In this document: piece after piece, positions 46,961-58,824 of the stretch | How the letters are laid out: each line of letters starts with the position of its first letter | How positions within the stretch are numbered: the first letter of the stretch is position 1 | DNA from: Marinobacterium alkalitolerans | GTDB lineage: Bacteria; Pseudomonadota; Gammaproteobacteria; Pseudomonadales; Balneatricaceae | DNA length: 64,000 nt | Direction: 5' to 3' | Assembly (NCBI RefSeq): GCF_017776525.1 | Contig: NZ_JACVEW010000004.1 | Coordinates: 62,001 to 126,000 of the forward strand | The notes under the pieces: model-generated | The model's input: only the letters and a program-made list of their open reading frames with translations | Database searches by the model: none | Told to the model about the DNA's origin: nothing | Program-made: the position numbers and the translations under genes

Positions 46961-46963
46961 TCC

Positions 46964-49900
46964 ATGAACGGCATGATCCCCCTGTTTGCCAGTCACCGCG
47001 TCGCCGCCAACCTGTTGATGCTGTTGCTGATACTGAGCGGCCTCTATGGCTTGCGCCAGCTCAACACCCAGTTTTTCCCCGACTTCGATATCGACATTGT
47101 CACCGTTGAAGTGACCTGGAGTGGCGCGACGGCTGAAGACGTGGAACGTTCGATCCTGCTGCCCGTCGAGCAATCGCTCCGGGCCGTCAATGGCGTGGAC
47201 ACCCTCTATGCTACGGCCAATCAGGGCCGGGCCTCTTTTCGCGTGGAGCTGGAAGAAGGCACGGACGTGGATTACGCCCTGACCGAGGTGCGCCAGAAGG
47301 TGGACGCCATCCGTGCTGACCTGCCGGCCGACAGCGAAACCCCACTGGTCCAGAAGGTGATCAACTACGAGGGCATCTCGGATGTCATCCTGACCTCAGA
47401 CCGTGCCTCACTGGCTGAGCTGAGACCGCTGGCCTACCAGCTGGAACAGCAGCTACTGGACAGAGGGGTGCGCAAGATCGACTTTATCGGTCTGCCGGAG
47501 CAGGAAATTGCCATTCAGATACCGCCACAGCAATTGCAGCAGCTGGGCCTGACACTGGACCAGATTGCCGCCCGTATCAGCGAACGCAGTCGGGATCTGC
47601 CGGCCGGAACCGCCGCGCGGGGCGAGGGGGCACGCCAGATCCGCAGTCTGGGCCAGCAGCGGGACAGTGAAGGATTCCGGCAGCTGCCCCTGATCACGGA
47701 TGCTCAGGGACGCCTCGTGCGTGTCGGGGATGTGGCCGAGGTCGAAACCCGCCCCCGTGACCGGTCGGTCCTGCTGTCCTGGCAGGGCCAGCCCGCCATT
47801 CTGATGCAGCTCAAGCGCACCAAGGCGGACGATACGCTGGAAGCCGCCGCCATTCTGGACAACTGGCTGGCCGATGTGCGCCCCGCCCTGCCTGCCGGGG
47901 TGCAACTGGTCGCCTTCAACGAGAGCTGGCAGCTGGTCCGTGATCGTATTCAGCTCCTGATCAAGAACGGTATCAGCGGCCTGATTCTGGTCGTACTGGT
48001 GCTGTTTCTGTTTCTCAACGCCCGGGTCGCGTTCTGGGTCAGCGTGGGCATTCCGATCTCCTTCATGACGGCGCTGGCGGTGCTCTGGGGGATTGGCGGC
48101 TCCATCAACATGATGTCACTGTTCGCGTTCATCATGGCACTCGGGATCATCGTGGATGACGCCATCGTGGTGGGCGAGGACACGCTGACGCACGTGCAGC
48201 GGGGCGAGCCGGGGCTGCAGGCCGCCATTGGCGGTGCCCGTCGCATGGCTGCCCCCGTCATCGCCTCCTCTCTCACCACCATCGCGGCCTTCCTGCCCCT
48301 GCTGCTGGTCGGCGGTATTATCGGCAGTATTCTGATCGACATTCCGACCGTGGTCATTTGTGTGATCCTCGCATCCCTGCTTGAGTGCCTGTTGATCCTG
48401 CCGGGTCACCTGAGCCACAGCCTCAGAGGGATTCAGGATCTGCACCCGTCCAAACTGCGCCTGTCACTGGACGCCCGCTTCGAGCACTTTCGAGAGCGGC
48501 GTTTTCGCCCCTTTGTGACCCTCGCGCTGGAGCACCGGGGCGCCACCCTGGCCGTGGCATTGGGGCTATTGATCGTTGCCATCGGGCTGATCGCGGGCGG
48601 TCGACTGGCCTTCACCTTCTTTCCCAGCGTGGATACCAACACCCTTACCGCCAACGTCAAGTTCGTGTCCGGCACCGACCGTCCTCAGGTGGACCGTTTC
48701 CTGAGCCATCTGGACACGACCCTGGCCCAGTCGGATCAGGCGCTTGGCGGTGGGCTGGTCAAGATTGCCCTGCGCGAGTCCGGCATGGCCAACTTCCCGC
48801 GCAGCTCCGCGGCCGCCTTTACCGGGGACACCTATGGCTCCCTGTATGTGGAGCTGATCCCGGCCGATGATCGCAGCATCACCAATCAGGCTCTGATCAG
48901 TGCCTGGCGTGAACGGATCAACCTGCCGGCCGGCATCGAGAAATTCAGCATCGACATGGCACAGGCCGGACCGCCCGGCAAGCCAATTGAGGTCAAGTTG
49001 ACCGGGCCGGATGTGCAGACGCTGAAACAGGCCTCGCTGGCATTGCAGGAAGCGCTGGCACGCTACGAAGGGCTGTCCAACGTGGACGATGATCTGCCCT
49101 GGGGCAGTACCCAGATGATCTACCGGCTGACCCCCGCGGCGCGTGCGGCCGGCCTGACGCTGGAAAGTTTGGGGCGTCAATTGCGGGCCGCTTTCGATGG
49201 GCACAAGGTACAGGCGTTTTACGAAGGGCGTGACGAAATCGAAGTCCGCGTGATGTTGCCGGATGCCGAGCGCGACCGGCTCAGCACCCTGAGGTCACTG
49301 CCCGTGGTGCTGCCCTCGGGCCAGGTAACCCCCATTGGCAATGTTCTCCAGTTCGAGGCAAGGCCGGGGCTGGACAGCCTGCAGCGCATCGATGGCCAGC
49401 TGGCCCTCAACGTCTCGGCCGATCTGGATGAAGCGGTCACCAACGCCGATGAAGTGATCGCCCGTCTGCAGCAGGACGTGATACCCGGCTTGACCAGTGA
49501 GTTTGGCGTGCGCGCCAGTTTCGAAGGCAAAAACCGCGACCAGCGTGAAACCCTGGCTGACATGAAGGCCGGCCTGATGCTGGCCCTCGCCCTCATCTAC
49601 ATCATTCTGGCCTGGGTGTTCGGGGCCTGGTCCTGGCCACTGGTGGTCATGCTGGCGATTCCGCTCGGGCTCACGGGTGCCATTTTCGGCCACCTGCTGA
49701 CCGGGCTGGACCTGACCGTACTGTCTCTGTTCGGGCTCTTTGGCCTGTCCGGCATTGTGATCAATGACTCCATCGTGCTGGTCACCTTCTACAAGGGCCT
49801 GCGTGAGAAAGGCATGGCCGTGCGAGACGCGATTATTGAAGCCGCCTGCCAGCGCCTCAGGGCCGTTTTGCTGACCTCACTCACGACAATTGGCGGGCTG

Positions 49901-50074
49901 ACGCCTATTCTGTTTGAAACTTCTCTACAGGCACGCTTTCTTATACCTATGGCAACCTCCATCGTATTCGGCCTGGCGTATGGCACCCTGCTGATACTGG
50001 TGATCATTCCGGCCCTGCTGAGCCTGCTGGAGGAAAACAGCCTTAAACTCAAGAACAATACAGTGCAGCCCTGA
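46964..50074 (+). CDS. RND-family efflux permease (second system)
   Basis: 1,036 residues. Twelve helices with proton-relay LGIIVDDAIVVGEDTLTHV and counterpart LSGIVINDSIVLVTFYKGL. N-terminus MIPLFASHRVAANLLMLLL. No outer-membrane factor gene accompanies the pair, so it would borrow a TolC-like protein elsewhere, possibly that at 37006-38376. Followed by fumC after 17 bases. Confidence 0.93.
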   Translation: MNGMIPLFASHRVAANLLMLLLILSGLYGLRQLNTQFFPDFDIDIVTVEVTWSGATAEDVERSILLPVEQSLRAVNGVDTLYATANQGRASFRVELEEGTDVDYALTEVRQKVDAIRADLPADSETPLVQKVINYEGISDVILTSDRASLAELRPLAYQLEQQLLDRGVRKIDFIGLPEQEIAIQIPPQQLQQLGLTLDQIAARISERSRDLPAGTAARGEGARQIRSLGQQRDSEGFRQLPLITDAQGRLVRVGDVAEVETRPRDRSVLLSWQGQPAILMQLKRTKADDTLEAAAILDNWLADVRPALPAGVQLVAFNESWQLVRDRIQLLIKNGISGLILVVLVLFLFLNARVAFWVSVGIPISFMTALAVLWGIGGSINMMSLFAFIMALGIIVDDAIVVGEDTLTHVQRGEPGLQAAIGGARRMAAPVIASSLTTIAAFLPLLLVGGIIGSILIDIPTVVICVILASLLECLLILPGHLSHSLRGIQDLHPSKLRLSLDARFEHFRERRFRPFVTLALEHRGATLAVALGLLIVAIGLIAGGRLAFTFFPSVDTNTLTANVKFVSGTDRPQVDRFLSHLDTTLAQSDQALGGGLVKIALRESGMANFPRSSAAAFTGDTYGSLYVELIPADDRSITNQALISAWRERINLPAGIEKFSIDMAQAGPPGKPIEVKLTGPDVQTLKQASLALQEALARYEGLSNVDDDLPWGSTQMIYRLTPAARAAGLTLESLGRQLRAAFDGHKVQAFYEGRDEIEVRVMLPDAERDRLSTLRSLPVVLPSGQVTPIGNVLQFEARPGLDSLQRIDGQLALNVSADLDEAVTNADEVIARLQQDVIPGLTSEFGVRASFEGKNRDQRETLADMKAGLMLALALIYIILAWVFGAWSWPLVVMLAIPLGLTGAIFGHLLTGLDLTVLSLFGLFGLSGIVINDSIVLVTFYKGLREKGMAVRDAIIEAACQRLRAVLLTSLTTIGGLTPILFETSLQARFLIPMATSIVFGLAYGTLLILVIIPALLSLLEENSLKLKNNTVQP

Positions 50075-50091
50075 GTGGCAAGGAGCGCATA

Positions 50092-51465
50092 ATGGTCAAT
50101 TCAACGCGTACCGAACATGACAGTCTGGGCGAAGTGGAAGTCCCTGCTGATGCACTCTACGGGGCTCAGACACAACGTGCGGTAGACAACTTCCAGATCA
50201 GTAACCTGACGCTGCCGGTGCATTTCATCACCACGCTGGCCCGCATCAAGGCCGCCTGTGCTCAGGCCAACGCCGAGCTGGGCCTGCTCGAAAAAGAGCA
50301 GGCAGACGCCATTGTGGATGCCGCCGAACGGGTGGTGGCCGGTGACTATGACGACCAGTTCCCGGTCGATGTCTTTCAGACCGGCTCGGGCACCAGCACC
50401 AACATGAACATGAACGAGGTGCTCAGCGCCATTGCCCGAGAGCACAGTGCAATCGAGCTGCACCCGAACGATCACATCAACATGAGCCAGAGCTCCAACG
50501 ATGTGATCCCTACCTGTATCCATGTCAGCGCCCTGCTGCAGCTGGAGAACAGGGTTCTGCCGGCGCTGCGCCAATTGATCAGCACACTGACACGCAAGCG
50601 TAACGAGGTGGCTCACGTCGTCAAAACCGGCCGCACCCACCTGATGGATGCCATGCCGGTGCGCATGGATCAGGAGTTGTCGGCCTGGATGCAGCAGATC
50701 GAGGACAACCTTGCCCGGCTCGAAAGCATCCGACCGCGACTGACCCAGCTCGCACAGGGGGGCACGGCCGTGGGAACCGGAGTCAATGCCCCCCGTACCT
50801 TTGCCCGCCTGTTCTGCCGCTACCTCAGCGTGCGTTCGGGCCTGACTCTGAAGCCGGCCAGCAATCACTTCAGCGCCCAGGCGACGCAGGACACGGCGCT
50901 GGAACTGTCCGGTCATCTCAAGACCACCGCGGTCAGCCTGATGAAGATCGCCAATGACCTGCGCTGGATGAACTCCGGGCCACTGGCGGGTCTGGGCGAG
51001 ATCGCCCTGCCCACGTTGCAACCGGGCTCCTCCATCATGCCCGGCAAGGTCAACCCGGTCATTCCCGAGGCCGTGATGATGGTGGCCGCTCAGGTCAGCG
51101 GCAACGATACCGCCATCAACATCTGCGCCCAGCATGGCAACTTCCAGCTCAACACCATGCTGCCGCTGGTGGCCTACAACCTGCTGCAGAGCGAGCAGCT
51201 GATCGCCAATGCGGCCGAGCATCTGGCAGACAAGGCGATCCGCGGTTTCAGCGTGAATCAGGAGCAGATCGAACAGGCGCTGGCACGCAACCCGGTGCTG
51301 GTCACGGCGCTGAACCCGGTGCTCGGTTACGAAAAAGCCGCTGCACTGGCCAAGCAGGCCTATGCCGAGAACCGTCCGATCATTGATGTGGTGGAAGCGG
51401 AAACCGATCTCAGCCGCGAGGAACTGGAGCAACTGCTCGATCCGCGGCATCTCACTGGCGCCTGA
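50092..51465 (+). CDS. fumC: class II fumarate hydratase
   Basis: 457 residues. Signature GSSIMPGKVNPVIPEAVMMV. FQTGSGTSTNMNMNEV, NDHINMSQSSNDVIPT and KTGRTHLMDAMPVRMDQEL complete the active site. FumC is the oxygen-stable fumarase. ATG 50092 has AGGAG upstream. Confidence 0.95.
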   Translation: MVNSTRTEHDSLGEVEVPADALYGAQTQRAVDNFQISNLTLPVHFITTLARIKAACAQANAELGLLEKEQADAIVDAAERVVAGDYDDQFPVDVFQTGSGTSTNMNMNEVLSAIAREHSAIELHPNDHINMSQSSNDVIPTCIHVSALLQLENRVLPALRQLISTLTRKRNEVAHVVKTGRTHLMDAMPVRMDQELSAWMQQIEDNLARLESIRPRLTQLAQGGTAVGTGVNAPRTFARLFCRYLSVRSGLTLKPASNHFSAQATQDTALELSGHLKTTAVSLMKIANDLRWMNSGPLAGLGEIALPTLQPGSSIMPGKVNPVIPEAVMMVAAQVSGNDTAINICAQHGNFQLNTMLPLVAYNLLQSEQLIANAAEHLADKAIRGFSVNQEQIEQALARNPVLVTALNPVLGYEKAAALAKQAYAENRPIIDVVEAETDLSREELEQLLDPRHLTGA

Positions 51466-51474
51466 CAGGCGCCA
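51456..51474 (+). terminator. hairpin enclosing the fumC stop codon
   Basis: TGGCGCC (51456-51462) and GGCGCCA (51468-51474) pair perfectly with the stop TGA in the five-base loop. No U-tract follows, so it may attenuate rather than end transcription. Confidence 0.35.
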
Positions 51475-51546
51475 TCCGCTATACTTTCGGCCCCTGAACG
51501 TGAGCGAAAAACCCTGACAATTGCAGGGTCTGCACAGGAAAAGCGC

Positions 51547-52743
51547 ATGAATCCAGATCTCGACAGACTCCAGCCCTACCCGTTTGAAAAGCTGGCCGTG
51601 CTCAAGGCCGGCATACAGCCACCGAGCAGCCTTGAACATATTTCACTGGGCATCGGTGAGCCCAAGCATCCGGCACCGCCGTTTGTGGAAGAGGTGCTGG
51701 CTGAAAACCTGAGTTGCCTGTCGAACTACCCGACCACCAAGGGCATGCCCGAACTGCGTCAGGCCATCGCCGGCTGGTGTGAGCGCCGCTTTGAACTGAA
51801 CAGCGGCAGCATGGACCCGGAACGCAACGTGCTGCCGGTCAACGGTACCCGTGAAGCGATTTTTGCCTTCACTCAGGCCGCTGTTGCCCGTCGGGATGAT
51901 GCGCTGGTTGTTGCACCCAACCCCTTCTACCAGATTTACGAAGGCGCCGCCTATCTGGCAGGCGCCCAGCCGCACTATCTGAACTGCCTGCCGGAAAACG
52001 GCTTTATCCCCGATTATGATGCGGTGCCGGCAGATGTGTGGCAGCGCTGCCAGCTGCTGTTTGTCTGCTCCCCGGGCAACCCGACCGGTGCCGTGCATGA
52101 TATCGACACGCTGAAAAAGCTGATCGCACTGGCCGACGAGCATGACTTCATCATCTGTTCCGACGAGTGCTATTCCGAACTGTATCCGAACGAGCAGAAC
52201 AAGCCTGCCGGCCTGCTGCAGGCCTGCGCCGAGCTGGGCCGTCACGACTACGCCCGCTGTATCGTGTTCCACAGCCTGTCCAAGCGTTCCAACCTGCCGG
52301 GCATGCGCTCCGGCTTCATCGCCGGCGATGCCAGCCTGCTGGAACCCTTCCTGCTGTACCGCACCTATCACGGCTGCTCCATGCCGATTCAGCATCAGCT
52401 GGCCTCCATCGCGGCCTGGAATGACGAAGGCCACGTACTGGAAAACCGCAGCCAGTATCGCCACAAGTTCGATGCCGTCCTGCGTGTGCTGCAGCCGGTG
52501 ATGGACGTGAAGCAGTCCGATGCCAGCTTCTACCTCTGGGCCCCGACCCCAATTGCCGACGATGCGTTCGCCAAGGGGCTGTTCGAGCAGCAGAACCTGA
52601 CCGTTCTGCCGGGCCGCTACCTGTCCCGCGAGGTGGATGGCGTGGTGCCGGGTGCCGGTTTCGTCCGTATGGCACTGGTGGCGACCGTCTCCGAATGTGT
52701 GGAAGCGGCCGAGCGTATCCGCCGTTACATCGAATCGCTGTAA
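51547..52743 (+). CDS. dapC: succinyldiaminopimelate transaminase
   Basis: 398 residues, class I/II PLP aminotransferase. The Schiff-base lysine lies in FHSLSKRSNLPGMRSGF, and PGNPTGAVHDI is the PLP-binding segment. Placement two genes before dapD and three before dapE supports the DapC assignment in the succinylase branch of lysine biosynthesis. AGGAA seven bases upstream of ATG. Confidence 0.94.
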   Translation: MNPDLDRLQPYPFEKLAVLKAGIQPPSSLEHISLGIGEPKHPAPPFVEEVLAENLSCLSNYPTTKGMPELRQAIAGWCERRFELNSGSMDPERNVLPVNGTREAIFAFTQAAVARRDDALVVAPNPFYQIYEGAAYLAGAQPHYLNCLPENGFIPDYDAVPADVWQRCQLLFVCSPGNPTGAVHDIDTLKKLIALADEHDFIICSDECYSELYPNEQNKPAGLLQACAELGRHDYARCIVFHSLSKRSNLPGMRSGFIAGDASLLEPFLLYRTYHGCSMPIQHQLASIAAWNDEGHVLENRSQYRHKFDAVLRVLQPVMDVKQSDASFYLWAPTPIADDAFAKGLFEQQNLTVLPGRYLSREVDGVVPGAGFVRMALVATVSECVEAAERIRRYIESL

Positions 52744-52755
52744 GCGGGAGGCCCG

Positions 52756-53106
52756 ATGACGACGATTTACGGCATCAGCAACTGCGATACCGTGCGCAAG
52801 GCGCGCAAGTGGCTGGAAGCGGAAGGTATCGCCTTTGACTTTCATGATTTTCGCAAGCAGGGCCTGAATGCCGAGCAGGTCGCCCGCTGGTGTGCTGCCG
52901 CCGGTACCGACAAGGTACTGAACAAGCGTGGCACCACCTGGCGCCAGCTGTCGGATGAGCAGAAAGCCATCACTGACGATGCCGCCCTGCAGGCTTTGCT
53001 GGTGGAACATCCGACCCTGATCAAACGCCCGGTACTGGAGCTGGACGACGGCCGCGTTGAGACAGGCTTCAAGGCAGACCGGTACGCCGCCCTGTTTGAC
53101 CGCTAA
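52756..53106 (+). CDS. ArsC/Spx-like reductase, YffB family
   Basis: 116 residues. MTTIYGISNCDTVRKARKWL has a single catalytic-type Cys (C10) without the CxxC of Spx. FDFHDFRKQGL, KVLNKRGTTWRQLSDEQ and KRPVLELDDGRVETGF are YffB/ArsC-related. Its position between dapC and dapD is often conserved in gammaproteobacteria. The substrate is not known; it is unlikely to be an arsenate reductase in the strict sense. Confidence 0.9.
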   Translation: MTTIYGISNCDTVRKARKWLEAEGIAFDFHDFRKQGLNAEQVARWCAAAGTDKVLNKRGTTWRQLSDEQKAITDDAALQALLVEHPTLIKRPVLELDDGRVETGFKADRYAALFDR

Positions 53107-53165
53107 TTGGCAGGGCTCAAACGCTGGGTAACATGTTTTTTATTTTTAACGTAACGGAGTGAACA

Positions 53166-54197
53166 ATGGCGAATTTCGCATTTGGCCTGGGTGTAGGCAC
53201 CAAGTCCTCAGCCGGTGACTGGCTGGAAGTGTATTACAACGCACCGCTGCTGAACGCAGAGGACAAACTGATCGCAGCCGTTGCCGACAAGGTTGGCTAC
53301 GAAGGCGGCAACCAGGCGATCGAACTGGATGCGGCACAGTTGAAGTCACTGGAAGCGGCATTCCTGTCTGTCGATGCCGAAGATCAGGCCGAAGTGGTTG
53401 AGATTCTGGAAGGCACCAAACAGCCGGTTGTTCTCTGCATTCTGGAAACCGACGCCGCGCCTCAGACCACCGCCGAGGTTTACCTCAAGCTGAGCCTGCT
53501 GTCGCACCGTCTGGTGAAGCCGCACGGTGTTGACCTGAGCGGCATGTTCCCGCTGCTGCCCAACGTAGCCTGGACCAATGAAGGTGCCGTGGCACTGGAA
53601 GACCTGCCCCGCCGTCAGCTGTCGGCTCGCGCTCAGGGCCGCGTGCTGGACGTGCAGTCTGTGGACAAGTTCCCGAAAATGGCCAACTACGCCGTACCGA
53701 ACGGTATTCGTATCGGTGATACCTCACGCATTCGTCTGGGCGCTCACGTGGGCGAAGGCACCACCGTCATGCATGAAGGCTTTATCAACTTCAACGCCGG
53801 CACGCTGGGCGTGAGCATGGTGGAAGGCCGCATCTCTGCCGGTGTGGTCGTGGGCAACGGCTCCGATGTGGGTGGCGGTGCGTCCACCATGGGTACCCTG
53901 TCCGGTGGCAACAACGTGGTCATCTCCGTGGGTGAAAACTGCCTGCTGGGTGCCAACGCGGGTCTGGGCCTGCCGCTGGGTGATCGCTGCACCATCGAAG
54001 CGGGTCTGTACGTTACAGGCGGTTCCAAGGTCACCCTGCTGGACGACCAGAACAACGCCGTCGGCGTGGTCAAGGCTGCCGAACTGGCCGGCAAGCCGGA
54101 CCTGCTGTTCCGTCGCAACTCTCAGAATGGCCGCATCGAGGTGAAAACCAACAAGAGCGCCATCGAGTTGAACGAAGAGCTGCACCAGCACAACTAA
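53166..54197 (+). CDS. dapD: tetrahydrodipicolinate N-succinyltransferase, long form
   Basis: 343 residues, the longer DapD type found in Pseudomonas and relatives. Left-handed beta-helix repeats are evident (IRLGAHVGEGTTVMHEGFIN, ISAGVVVGNGSDVGGGA, VISVGENCLLGANAGLGLPL). It transfers succinyl from succinyl-CoA in lysine/diaminopimelate synthesis. GGAG before ATG 53166. Confidence 0.96.
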   Translation: MANFAFGLGVGTKSSAGDWLEVYYNAPLLNAEDKLIAAVADKVGYEGGNQAIELDAAQLKSLEAAFLSVDAEDQAEVVEILEGTKQPVVLCILETDAAPQTTAEVYLKLSLLSHRLVKPHGVDLSGMFPLLPNVAWTNEGAVALEDLPRRQLSARAQGRVLDVQSVDKFPKMANYAVPNGIRIGDTSRIRLGAHVGEGTTVMHEGFINFNAGTLGVSMVEGRISAGVVVGNGSDVGGGASTMGTLSGGNNVVISVGENCLLGANAGLGLPLGDRCTIEAGLYVTGGSKVTLLDDQNNAVGVVKAAELAGKPDLLFRRNSQNGRIEVKTNKSAIELNEELHQHN

Positions 54198-54215
54198 GCC
54201 AACGCTCCAACCGCC

Positions 54216-54248
54216 AGCCCCGCACGCCCTCTGCCGGTGTGCGGGGCT
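54216..54248 (+). terminator. intrinsic terminator between dapD and dapE
   Basis: AGCCCCGCAC (54216-54225) pairs perfectly with GTGCGGGGCT (54239-54248); the tail is TCGCCTTTATAAT. dapE therefore probably has its own promoter, and the TATAAT in this tail may be it. Confidence 0.6.
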
Positions 54249-54260
54249 TCGCCTTTATAA

Positions 54261-56241
<1,981 letters not shown>

Positions 56242-56245
<4 letters not shown>

Positions 56246-56541
56246 ACCTGCACCGGTTCAAGGCACATTTACGTGAACGGGCGGAAAACCCGCGCGGGAA
56301 TCTGCGCCTTTTGCTGAGCGGCGCGTTCATGTTCTTTGCCGGCCTTGGCGGCATCATGCTGGCCCAGCATGGGCTGCCCCCGAGCCTGAAAGCGGAAATT
56401 CTGGCACTGGCCGGCTTGATCCTGCTGAGCCTCGGCAGCATACTCGCCTTATACGGCTACCTGAGCCTCAGCCTGCTGCGAATCTGGCATTTTCTGGATG
56501 ACGATGATGACCCAAGAGACGACACGCCACCCCGACATTGA
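56242..56541 (+). CDS. small two-helix membrane protein
   Basis: 99 residues from ATG 56242, which overlaps the rlmA stop (ATGA). Two hydrophobic helices (NLRLLLSGAFMFFAGLGGIM and ILALAGLILLSLGSILALYG), a positive N-terminus (KAHLRERAENPRGN) and an acidic tail (LDDDDDPRDDTPP). Not recognised; translational coupling suggests a shared transcript with rlmA. Confidence 0.75.
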
Positions 56542-56899
56542 GATCTACATCAAGGGGCGCACGCTTGAACCCATACTCGCCTGGCTGGAGCAACGTTGCG
56601 AGGCACTGGAGGAGGTCCAGTCCAGTGGCAACACTCATCACCTGATGTGCACCATGAACGGCCAGCGCGTACCGCTGATGATCCATGAACGCGCGCTGGG
56701 CAAGGCCTGGACCAGCCTCTGGTTCCGCTCCGACGCCACCCCCTGGGTGCGTGATCTGGACTGTGCAGAAGAAGCCTCTGCCGCACTGGACACTCAGGTA
56801 CGCTGCATCGTATCCGGTTGGCAGGATGGCGACGATCCGGACGAGTGGTGGCGCATCGAAGCCGGTGAAACCGAAAAAATTACCTGGCGCACTGAATAG
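56498..56899 (+). CDS. conserved hypothetical protein
   Basis: 133 residues. EIYIKGRTLEPILAWLEQR, HHLMCTMNGQRVPLMIHER, SLWFRSDATPWVRDLDCAEE and RCIVSGWQDGDDPDEWWRIE give a mixed alpha/beta protein without known motif. It overlaps the preceding gene by 44 bases, so an ATG at 56504 or 56507 is possible. It is followed by zntB within ten bases. Confidence 0.72.
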   Translation: MTMMTQETTRHPDIEIYIKGRTLEPILAWLEQRCEALEEVQSSGNTHHLMCTMNGQRVPLMIHERALGKAWTSLWFRSDATPWVRDLDCAEEASAALDTQVRCIVSGWQDGDDPDEWWRIEAGETEKITWRTE

Positions 56900-56908
56900 G
56901 ACGGCCCC

Positions 56909-57883
56909 ATGGCACTGGACTCTGATCCCCTGCACGCTCTGCTGCTCGATGGCGAAGGCGGCGCACGCGCGCTGCCCCCTGAGCAGGTTGATCGCTGGAC
57001 CCCGGAACAGGGGCTGCTCTGGCTGCACCTGGACTATACCGACCCCCAGGCCAAACACTGGCTGGAAAACCACAGTGGCCTGCCGGAACTGGCCGTGGAC
57101 GCCCTGCTGGCCGAAAATACACGCCCCCGCGCCGTTACCCTGAACCAGCACCTGCTGCTGGCCCTGCGCGGCGTGAACACCAATCCCGGCGCCGATCCGG
57201 AAGATATGGTCTCGATCCGGCTCTGTGTGTCGGCCGGTCGCATCATTTCCACCCGCAAGCGCCGCCTGCTCTCCGTGGTCAAACTGGTCGACGATCTGCA
57301 GCAGGGACAGGGCCCCTGCAACAGTGCAGACCTGCTGGTACAGCTGAATGAACGGCTGGTCGAGCGTATGGGGCAAACCGTCGAAAATCTGGACGATGAG
57401 CTGTCCGAGCTGGAACTGAGCCTGCTGACGGATGCCCAGAGCGAAATGCGCCACGCCGTTCGCAATCTGCGCCGTCAGTGCATCAGCCTGCGGCGCTACT
57501 ACTCACCGCAGCGAGATGCCTTCAACCAGCTCCAGAGCGAACGTCTGGAGTGGCTGACAACCGACCACCGCCTGGCCCTGCGTGAGATCAGTGACCGCCT
57601 GCTGCGCCACATTGAAGATCTGGACATGCTGCGCGAACGGGCCGCCATGGCACAGGAAGAGCTGGCCAGCCAGCAGAGCGAACAGCTCAACCTGCGCATG
57701 TACGTGCTGTCGATCATTTCGGCGATCTTTTTGCCACTGGGCTTCCTGACCGGCCTGCTGGGCATCAACGTGGGCGGCATTCCCGGGGCCGACAACGACA
57801 ACGCCTTTATGATGTTCCTCATCAGCCTTGTGCTGATGGTTGGCGGGCTATTCTGGCTGTTCCGCCGCTGGCGCTGGCTCTGA
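56909..57883 (+). CDS. zntB: zinc transporter ZntB (CorA family)
   Basis: 324 residues. A long helical cytoplasmic funnel domain (LNERLVERMGQTVENLDDEL and so on) precedes two C-terminal helices, and GLLGINVGGIPG carries the GxN motif of CorA-like channels in its ZntB form (GIN). The tail is LFWLFRRWRWL. Zinc export or uptake is reported for the family; direction here is not determined. Its last 36 bases overlap the convergent EamA gene. Confidence 0.9.
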   Translation: MALDSDPLHALLLDGEGGARALPPEQVDRWTPEQGLLWLHLDYTDPQAKHWLENHSGLPELAVDALLAENTRPRAVTLNQHLLLALRGVNTNPGADPEDMVSIRLCVSAGRIISTRKRRLLSVVKLVDDLQQGQGPCNSADLLVQLNERLVERMGQTVENLDDELSELELSLLTDAQSEMRHAVRNLRRQCISLRRYYSPQRDAFNQLQSERLEWLTTDHRLALREISDRLLRHIEDLDMLRERAAMAQEELASQQSEQLNLRMYVLSIISAIFLPLGFLTGLLGINVGGIPGADNDNAFMMFLISLVLMVGGLFWLFRRWRWL

Positions 57884-58765
57884 CTGTTTCAGCTTCTGCT
57901 GCAACACGACGGCGCCCACGATCAGTGCCAGCCCGATGAACGTGGCGGGCACGATGGGCTCGTTCAGGAACAGACGGATAAACACCAGCGACAGAAAGGG
58001 TGACAGGAAAATCAGGTTGGAGATCCGGCTGACGTGGGTGGCTGAGCGCATGGCCCCCAGCCACAGCAGGAAAGTCACCCCCATCTCAAACAGTCCCACG
58101 TAGGCCGCCCCGAGCATCCCCTGCAGAGAAGGCACCACCAGCGCGCCCTGCCAGGCCATTACCGCCCACACCATGGGCGTGCCAAACAGGAAACAGAGCA
58201 GCAGGGTCACCGCCGGTGCACCCTGAGCCCGGGTATTCAGAATCCAGTACAGCGCCCAGATCAGAGTGCTGCCCAACGCCAGTACAACCCCGGCGGTGCT
58301 GTCGAACTCCAGCGCCAACACCTGCCCCCGGGTCGCAATCACCAGCGCCCCCAGATAGCCCAGCAGCATGGCGATCACATCCACCTTCTGCAGCTTCTGC
58401 TTCAGCATGGGGACAGCCAGCAGCGCCAGCGTCAATGCCCAGGTGTAGTTGAGCGCCTGAGCCTGTTGCGCCGGCAGCAGGTCATAGGCCTTGAACAGCA
58501 CCAGATAATAGAGCATGGGATTCAACGCCCCCAGCGTGAAGAAAAAGCCGGGACGGGCTCTGAGCTGCAGCAGCAGCTCCCCCCACTGGCGCTTCCAGCT
58601 GACAGCCAACGCCAGCACAAGCGTCGAAAACAGGCCCGACCAGCCCAGCAGCTGGAGTGGCGTCAGTGTTTGCAGAGACAGTTTGAAGGCGGTCGCAACG
58701 GTGGACCATAGCAGGACGGCGCTCAGGCCAAGCACCATCGCTCTGGGTTGAGATTTCACAGACAT
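57848..58765 (-). CDS. EamA-type DMT transporter
   Basis: 305 residues, ten predicted helices in two EamA repeats (VLLWSTVATAFKLSLQTLTP in the first and LGSTLIWALYWILNTRAQGA in the second). A small-molecule exporter or importer of unknown substrate. Overlaps the 3' end of zntB. Confidence 0.9.
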   Translation of the reverse strand: MSVKSQPRAMVLGLSAVLLWSTVATAFKLSLQTLTPLQLLGWSGLFSTLVLALAVSWKRQWGELLLQLRARPGFFFTLGALNPMLYYLVLFKAYDLLPAQQAQALNYTWALTLALLAVPMLKQKLQKVDVIAMLLGYLGALVIATRGQVLALEFDSTAGVVLALGSTLIWALYWILNTRAQGAPAVTLLLCFLFGTPMVWAVMAWQGALVVPSLQGMLGAAYVGLFEMGVTFLLWLGAMRSATHVSRISNLIFLSPFLSLVFIRLFLNEPIVPATFIGLALIVGAVVLQQKLKQSEPAPAAEQPE

Positions 58766-58824
58766 CGGCGTTCCTGTCAGGTGGGGACCAAAACGCGCTA
58801 GGAAAACATATTTCGGGGCCTGTG

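Noticed and set aside
50101-53010. Long minus-strand ORFs opposite fumC and dapC
   Set aside because: Same GC-skew shadow effect; the forward genes are unmistakable.
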